DNA from: CAVWXT01 sp963759115
Lineage (GTDB): Bacteria; Planctomycetota; Planctomycetia; Pirellulales; Thermoguttaceae
NCBI GenBank assembly: GCA_963759115.1
Contig: CAVWXT010000004.1
Span: 124,001-188,000, forward strand
Direction: 5' to 3'
Length of the DNA stretch: 64,000 nt
Below, one piece after another: positions 58,121-64,000 of this stretch. How positions within the stretch are numbered: the first letter of the stretch is position 1; each line of letters begins with the position of its first letter. A model generated the notes under the pieces. It saw only the letters and a list, made by a program, of their open reading frames with translations. It was not told where the DNA came from and made no database searches. Made by a program: the position numbers and the translations under genes.

Positions 58121-59333
58121 ACGACAGCAGCCAGGCCGATCCGCTCGTGTGCGGGAAAGAGCCTTCGCAAGGGCGCGTGGCCTCCGTGGATGCCCTGCGC
58201 GGCCTGGTCATGCTGCTGATGATGGGCGAGGTGCTGAAGTTCCGTCAGGTTTTTCGGCAATTGCCCGGGAGCGGCTTCTGGCAATTCCTCGCCCAGCAGC
58301 AATCGCACGTCGACTGGGTCGGCTGCTCGCTGCACGATATGATTCAGCCGTGCTTCTCGTTCCTGGTGGGCGTGGCATTGCCGTTCTCCGTGGCGCGGCG
58401 CACGGCGGAAGGCCAGCCGGCGTCGCGCCGCACGCTGCACGCCTTCTGGCGGGCGCTGGTGCTCGTCTTGCTCGGGGTCTTCCTGCGCTCAGTGGGACGC
58501 AGCCAAACCTACTGGACCTTCGAGGACACCTTGACGCAGATCGGCCTGGGCTACGGCTTCCTGTACCTGCTCGCGCTACGGCCCACGCGGGAGCAATGGA
58601 CAGCGTTCCTGCTGATCCTCGTCGGCTACTGGCTGGCGTTTGCGCTCTATCCGCTGCCCGGTGCGGATTTCGACTGGAAGGCCGCGGGCGTGTCGCCCGA
58701 CTGGCCCGAGAATCTGACCGGATTGGCCGCGCACTGGAACAAGAACACGAACCTCGCCTGGGCGTGCGACGTCTGGTTCATGAACCTGTTTCCTCGCGAG
58801 CGTCCGTTCACCAACCACGGCGGCGGCTACTGCACGCTCAGCTTCATCCCCACCCTCGGCACCATGCTCCTTGGGCTGATTGCCGGCGGCGTGCTCCGCA
58901 GCGGCCGTACGCCGCTTCAGAAGGTGGGCTGGCTCGCCATCGCGGGTGTCGTGAGTCTGGCCGCCGGATGGTCGCTCGGCGCCGCAGGGATCTGCCCGAT
59001 CGTGAAACGCATCTGGACGCCAAGCTGGGTGCTCTTCAGCGGCGGCTGGTGTCTCCTGATGCTGGCCGGCTTCTATCTCGTGATGGACGCTTGGGGGCGG
59101 CGGAACTGGGCCTTCCCGCTGGTGGTCGTGGGCATGAACTCGATTGCCGCCTATCTGATTGCCGAACTGTTCGCCCGCGGCATCGGCCAAGCGCTATCCT
59201 GTCATCTGGCGCGGGCGTCTTCCGAGTGGCCGGCGAACCCTACGAACCGCTTCTGCACGGCGCCGCCGTGCTGCTGATGGAATGGCTGATGCTCTTCTGG
59301 ATGTACCGTCGCAGGATCTATCTGCGCGTGTAG
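58117..59333 (+). CDS. DUF5009/HGSNAT-like membrane acyltransferase (one frameshift)
   Basis: About 405 residues, around ten membrane segments. RVASVDALRGLVMLLMMGEV and LHDMIQPCFSFLVGVALPFS correspond to the two family blocks also seen at 25040. The frame shifts near 59213; the last residues LLMEWLMLFWMYRRRIYLRV are in the other frame. Start overlaps the isomerase stop. Such proteins are thought to modify sugars with acetyl groups across the membrane. It closes an apparent Gfo/Idh-isomerase-DUF5009 unit. Confidence 0.78.
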
Positions 59334-59507
59334 GCCGCGACGCAGTCCGGCTTCCGAAATGGATTGCTGCGCGGCAGTCCGAGGCGGCGGTTGCCGGGGG
59401 CTTTTCGGCATGATAGGATGGCCCGCGTTGAGAGCCTGCCGCATCGTGTGACGTTCGCACTCGGAAACCAAGAGACCTGGACTATTTGTAACAAAAGGTG
59501 ACGGAAT

Positions 59508-62286
59508 ATGAAACGAACTGCGCAGAAAGTCATGCTGTTCCTGGCGTTGTTGTTCGGCCTCGGGACCATCGCTTCGGCCGAGCAAACGGCCTTCCCCATC
59601 AAGGTGAGCGAGAACGGGCGATACTTCGTCGACCAGAACAACAAGCCCGTGTTCTGGATCGGCACCACGCAATGGGAGCTCTTCCACGGGTACACGCTGG
59701 AGGACGCCCGGACCATCATCGAGGAATCCAAGAAGAACGGCTTTACCTTCATCCAGGTCAAGCTCTTCGGCGGCGGCGACGGCACCGCGCCCAGCGCTTA
59801 CGGCCAGAAAGCCTTGCTCAACGACGATCCGCGGACGCCCAACGAGGCGTATTTCAAGAACGTGGACGCCGTGCTCCAGATCGCCCGCGAAAACAACCTC
59901 TTCATCCTGCCGGCCATCTACCACCAGCGCTACCGCAAGTATCTCACCGTCGACAAGGCGCGGGCGTGGGGCAAGTGGCTGGGCCAACGCTACAAGGACG
60001 TTCCCAACATCGTTTGGACCACCACGCCCGAGCATTCGGAGGCGTTTGTGCCGATCATTCGCGAGTTGGCCGAAGGACTGCGCGAAGGCGACGGGGGGCG
60101 CCACATCATGAGTTTCAAGCCCGACCCTTCGCCCTACTCCTCCAGCTTCCTGCACGACGAGAAGTGGCTGGACTTCGACTCGATCCAGACGTGGAACGCC
60201 GTCAAGCTGATCTACCCGATGGTGAACTTCGACTACCGGCTCAAACCGGCCAAACCGGTTCTCATGGCCGAAGGGGCCTATGAGGCAGGCTGGGAATATG
60301 GCTTCGACGTGACGCCCGTGTGGGTCCGCCGGCAGGCCTACTACACCTATCTGGCCGGCGCCCACCATGCTTATGGGCACAACGCCAATTGGCGGCTGCT
60401 TCCCACGTGGAAGGAAGCGTTGCACGCGCCCGGCGCGGTTCAGATGGGCGTGCTCCGCAAGATCTTCGAGGCCCTGCCCGAGTGGTGGCTGCTGGTTCCA
60501 GACCAATCGGTGTTGACGGCGGGCGGGCGCGTCAGCGACGCCGCGCTCCCCACCGAATACAAGACCGACAAAGAGCGGAGCGCCTACGTCCGCACCCTCG
60601 GCCCGTTCCTCGCGGGCGGACGGCCCGGCGGCAACGAGTTGCTGCACCTGGCCGCCCGGCACCAGAACGGCAAATGGGCCATGATCTACCTGGCCGACAA
60701 AGCCACGGTTCTCCGTCGACCTGAGCAAGATCGCCTCGCCGAGCGTCACGGTGTTCTGGGTCGACCCGATCACCGGCGATTCGCGGGCGGTGGGGCAGCA
60801 AGCCAATACGGGCGTGAAGTCGTTCACCACGCCGACCGGATGGGAAGACGCGATCCTGATCTTGGAGGCCAGCGAATTGATGGGCGCCGGCTCACCATCG
60901 GCCGCCGCCATGAAACCGGTGGCAAGCATGGAACCCGTTGCGCCGGCCAAGGGTCCGCTCCGCGTGCATCCGACCAATCATCGCTACTTCACCGACGGCA
61001 GCGGCAAGGCCATTCTGCTGACCGGCTCGCACACCTGGGCGAACTTCCAGAACAACCGCTACGAAAAGGCCCCCTCGCCGCCCAAGCTCGACTTCGACGC
61101 CTACCTGGCCTTCATGCAGCAGCACAACCACAACTTCTTCCGGCTGTGGACCTGGCAGAACTCGATCAATCCCAAGGTGAAACAGGGCACCGTCTATTAC
61201 GACGATCCGATGCCCTACGAGCGGCCTGGCCCCGAACTGGCCATCGACGGCAAGCCGAAGTTCGACCTCACCCGCTTCAATCAGGCGTATTTTGACCGCA
61301 TGCGGGCCTTCGTCACGGCCGCCCGCGACAAGGGGATCTATGCCTCGGTCATGCTCTTCAACGGGTTCAGCATCGAGGGCAAGGGCAACGTCGGCGGCGA
61401 TGCCTGGCAGGGACACTTCCTCAACCCGCTGAACAACGTCAACGGGGTCGACGGCGGCGGCGGCAAGCGGGTCCACACGCTCGCCGATCCGGCCATTACG
61501 GCCCAGCAGGAAGCCTACATCCGCAAGATCATCGACACCGTCAACGACCTGGACAACGTGCTCTACGAGATTACCAATGAGGACAGCGGCGGGCCGGCCA
61601 ACACCGAGTGGCAGTACCACATGATCCGCTTCGTCAAGGAGTGTGAGAAGGCGAAACCCAAGCAGCATCCCGTGGGCATGACGGTCCAATACCCGAAGGG
61701 TGACGACGCGGTGTTGCACCAAAGTCCCGCCGATTGGATTTCGCCCGGGCCGAAGCTGCCGACCTCGGACGGCGGCAAGGTGGTGATCAACGACACCGAT
61801 CACTCCTATTTCTGGATCGGGCTGAAGGCCGACGGAGTGCCGGCCCAGCGGGCCTGGGTCTGGAAGAACTTCACGCGGGGATATCAGTGCATCTTCATGG
61901 ACCCGTATCTCGATCCGGGCAAGGACGTCGGCCGCAACAATCCCAGCGGCAGCACGCCCGATCCCTATTGGGACCCGTTGCGCGACGCGATGGGCCTCAC
62001 GCTCGGCTATGCCACGCGGATGAACCTGGCGGAGATGACTCCGCAAAACAAGTTGGCCTCCACCGAGTTTTGCCTGGCCAATCCGGGGCAGGAGTACCTG
62101 GTCTATCTGCCCGAAGGCGGAGAGGTGACGGTCGATTTGTCAGCCGTCAGCGGCGAATTGGCCGTGGAGTGGATGCGGGCCGTCGATGGAACCACCACCC
62201 CGGGCGGCGCCGTTGCCGGCGGGGCCAAACGGGCGCTCAAGGCCCCCTTCGACGGCGACGCAGTGCTCTATATGCGGAAGAAATGA
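59508..62286 (+). CDS. bimodular secreted glycoside hydrolase (DUF4038 module plus a second GH-like module; one frameshift)
   Basis: About 925 residues. The leader MKRTAQKVMLFLALLFGLGT ends in ASA. Module 1 (about 25-460) is DUF4038/apiosidase-like: NGRYFVDQNNKPVFWIGTTQ, WELFHGYTLEDARTIIEESK, TTTPEHSEAF and WRLLPTW. Module 2 starts after a Pro/Ala linker with GPLRVHPTNHRYFTDGSGKA, LTGSHTWANFQ and LDNVLYEITNEDSGG (the likely catalytic Asn-Glu), and ends GGAKRALKAPFDG. The frame shifts near 60713 between modules. AAGGTGA precedes the ATG. Module 2 is repeated as a separate gene at 62342. Confidence 0.76.
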
Positions 62287-62341
62287 TCCCATTTTGCGTG
62301 TCCAGTTTTGCGTTCCACTTGCATCTTCGGGGCACCCAATC

Positions 62342-63773
62342 ATGAAGAGCATCCGATTCCAACTCCGGTTCCTGTCGATTGTGCTCCTTGTTTCGGCGGC
62401 AATGCCGCTAACTGCTGCAGAGCCAGCCGCGCCAGCCGCCGGCCCGCTCCGCGTGCATCCCAACAATCACCGCTATTTTGCCGACGCCAGCGGCAAGGCC
62501 ATCTTCTTGACCGGTTCGCACACCTGGGCGAACTTTCAAGAGAATGCCTATGAGAAGCGCCTTCGCCTCCTCCGTTTGACTTTGACGCCTATTTGGCCTT
62601 CATGACGAAGCACAATCACAATTTCTTCCGCTTGTGGGTTTGGGAGAATACCTTCACTCCGAACGTGAGACAGGACACCGTTCATTATGGCCCGCCGATG
62701 CCCTACCTGCGGCTGGGACCGGGTTTGGCCCTCGACGGCAAGCCGAAGTTCGACCTGACCAAGTTCAACCAACCCTATTTCGACCGCATGAGGGCCTTTG
62801 TCGCGGCCGCCCGTGACAAGGGAATCTACGCCTCCGTGATGCTCTTCAATGGATTCAGCATTGAAGCGAAGGGGAACGACGACGGCGACGCCTGGCAGGG
62901 ACATTACCTCAACGCGAAAAACAACATCAATGGACTCGACGGCGGCAGCGGCGGCAAAGTCCACACACTGGCCGATCCGGCCGTCACGGCCGTGCAAGAG
63001 GCGTATATTCGCAAAGTCATCGACGTGGTCAACGACCTTGACAACGTACTCTATGAGATCACCAACGAGGATACCGGTGGGCCGGCCAACACCGAGTGGC
63101 AGTATCACATGATCCGCTTCATCAAGGACTATGAAAAGGCCAAACCGAAGCAGCATCCGGTGGGCATGACGGTCCAATATACGAAGGGCAGCGATCTCGT
63201 TTTGGAGAAGAGTCCCGCCGATTGGATTTCGCCGGCGGCAAAGCTGCCCAAGTCCGATGGCGGCAAGGTCGTGATCAACGACACCGATCACTCCTATTAT
63301 TGGATCGGTTTGAAAAAGGACGGATTGGCGGCCCAACGGGCCTGGGTGTGGAAGAACGTTACGCGGGGATATCAATGTGCGTTCATGGATCCGTATCTCG
63401 ATCCGGGCATTCATAAGGGCGCAACTTCCCCGCCGGCAGCACGCCCGATCCCTATTGGGACATGATCCGCGCGGCGATGGGCCAATCACGCCGCTACGCC
63501 ATGCGGATGGACCTGGCCGAGACGGCGCCGATGGGCGAACTGGCTTCGACGAACTACTGCCTGGCCAATCCGGGGCAGGAGTACTTGGTCTATCTGCCGG
63601 ATGGCGGAGAAGTGACGGTCGATTTGTCGGCCGTGAGCGGCGAATTGGCCGTGGAGTGGATGCGGGCCGTCGATGGAACCACCACCCAAAGCGGGGCGGT
63701 CGCCGGCGGGGCCAAACGGGCGCTGAAGGCCCCCTTCGACGGCGACGCGGTGCTCTATCTCCGCAGGAAGTGA
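62342..63773 (+). CDS. secreted glycoside hydrolase, copy of the second module (two frameshifts)
   Basis: About 477 residues with its own signal peptide (MKSIRFQLRFLSIVLLVSAA). The mature protein is collinear with module 2 of the preceding gene: GPLRVHPNNHRYFADASGKA, FDAYLAFMTKHNHNFFRLWV, LDNVLYEITNEDTGGPANTE, and the C-terminal GGAKRALKAPFDGDAVLYLR. Frames change near 62557 and 63421 with one base missing each time. Many stretches are nearly identical, which suggests a recent tandem duplication. The Asn-Glu in ITNED fits clan GH-A; the fold is inferred. Confidence 0.76.
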
Positions 63774-63838
63774 AAGCGTAGCGGCATGTAGTGTGGTGAC
63801 TCGATCAGACGGGGAACTATCCGCTTGCGCAACGAATA

Positions 63839-63886
63839 GGCTTTCTGACGCCGAAGGCGGCCGCGCAGCGGCTTTGCAGAAAGCCT
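63839..63886. repeat. hairpin between the convergent hydrolase and WD40 genes
   Basis: GGCTTTCTG on the left pairs with CAGAAAGCC on the right, with inner GCCG/CGGC pairing around a GC-rich loop. It lies between convergent stops and could act as a bidirectional terminator, but it lacks a U-tract. Confidence 0.5.
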
Positions 63887-63889
63887 ATG

Positions 63890-64000
63890 CTAGTGGCTTG
63901 CACCAGTCTTCAATACTCCGTCAACGCTCCAGATCCGAATTGTCTTGTCGCGGCCACCGCTGGCCAGGAGCCTGCCATCAGCCGAAAACGCGAGGCAGAG
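63890..64000 (-). CDS. C-terminal end of a WD40-repeat protein (partial)
   Basis: The last 36 codons at the window edge read LCLAFSADGRLLASGGRDKT and IRIWSVDGVLKT, a WD40 blade (FS.DGR.LASGG.D.TIRIW), and stop at TAG 63890. The rest of the gene lies beyond the window. Too short for the ORF limit, but the blade pattern is clear. WD40 proteins mediate binding; nothing about the partner can be said. Confidence 0.75.
   Translation of the reverse strand, partial: LCLAFSADGRLLASGGRDKTIRIWSVDGVLKTGASH

Noticed and set aside
63839..63886. Rho-independent terminator
   Set aside because: The hairpin is good but has no U-rich tract on either side, so I list it only as a hairpin repeat.

Overview
The window is GC-rich bacterial chromosome, most likely from a planctomycete (Planctomycetota, Pirellulales-like). 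The evidence is the many secreted enzymes with twin-arginine leaders (RRDFF, RRDFL, RRNFL), several Gfo/Idh/MocA oxidoreductases, two DUF5009/HGSNAT-like membrane proteins, a DUF4038-type glycoside hydrolase, PPi-dependent phosphofructokinase and GTG/ATG starts behind AGGAG-type sites. The taxonomic call is inference; there is no rRNA or tRNA gene in the window.

Layout. 1-9.8 kb: central carbon metabolism (PPi-phosphofructokinase, HAD phosphatase, 6-phosphogluconate dehydrogenase, an SDR, glucose-6-phosphate dehydrogenase), interrupted by a complete group II intron (1534-3456) and a two-gene HEPN module (4589-5682). 9.8-18.9 kb: a transposase remnant, a secreted Gfo/Idh oxidoreductase, a beta-CASP metallo-beta-lactamase, a PNPOx-like flavoprotein, a transglutaminase-like protein, YqgE with a newly noted 54-residue partner, a 2-hydroxyacid dehydrogenase and small unknowns. 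18.9-26.4 kb: envelope genes (two ArnT/PMT-type glycosyltransferases, a PAP2 phosphatase, a DUF5009 protein) with an ORF-less group II intron between them. 26.5-31.3 kb: a defence island in which a type II restriction-modification cassette splits an MmeI-like type IIG gene, followed by an HTH regulator with a palindromic operator. 31.5-39.6 kb: a GH88 - cupin - Gfo/Idh - SDR operon, a TPR protein, a sodium/solute symporter and thioredoxin. 39.7-47.5 kb: coiled-coil and Gly-rich unknowns, rsfS-argS, a large secreted unknown and a gutted glycoside hydrolase. 48.2-50.1 kb: a Wza-type export lipoprotein and a second lipoprotein. 50.2-63.8 kb: a carbohydrate-degradation region with two paralogous secreted GH42-like proteins, Gfo/Idh, sugar isomerase, DUF5009 protein, a bimodular glycoside hydrolase and a copy of its second module. 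The right edge holds the end of a WD40 protein.

Three features run through the whole window. (1) Single-base frameshifts break at least sixteen otherwise intact genes, which looks more like residual sequencing/assembly error than decay; I give each as one gene. (2) Palindromic repeats are abundant: three copies of a 116-bp MITE-like element, several REP-like families, and hairpins inserted in-frame inside coding genes. (3) Both group II introns sit directly downstream of such a hairpin.

Functionally the window combines glycolysis/pentose-phosphate enzymes with secreted polysaccharide breakdown (GH88, GH42-like, DUF4038), sugar transport and oxidoreductases that would process uronates or other modified sugars. 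Substrate specificity cannot be read from sequence alone.
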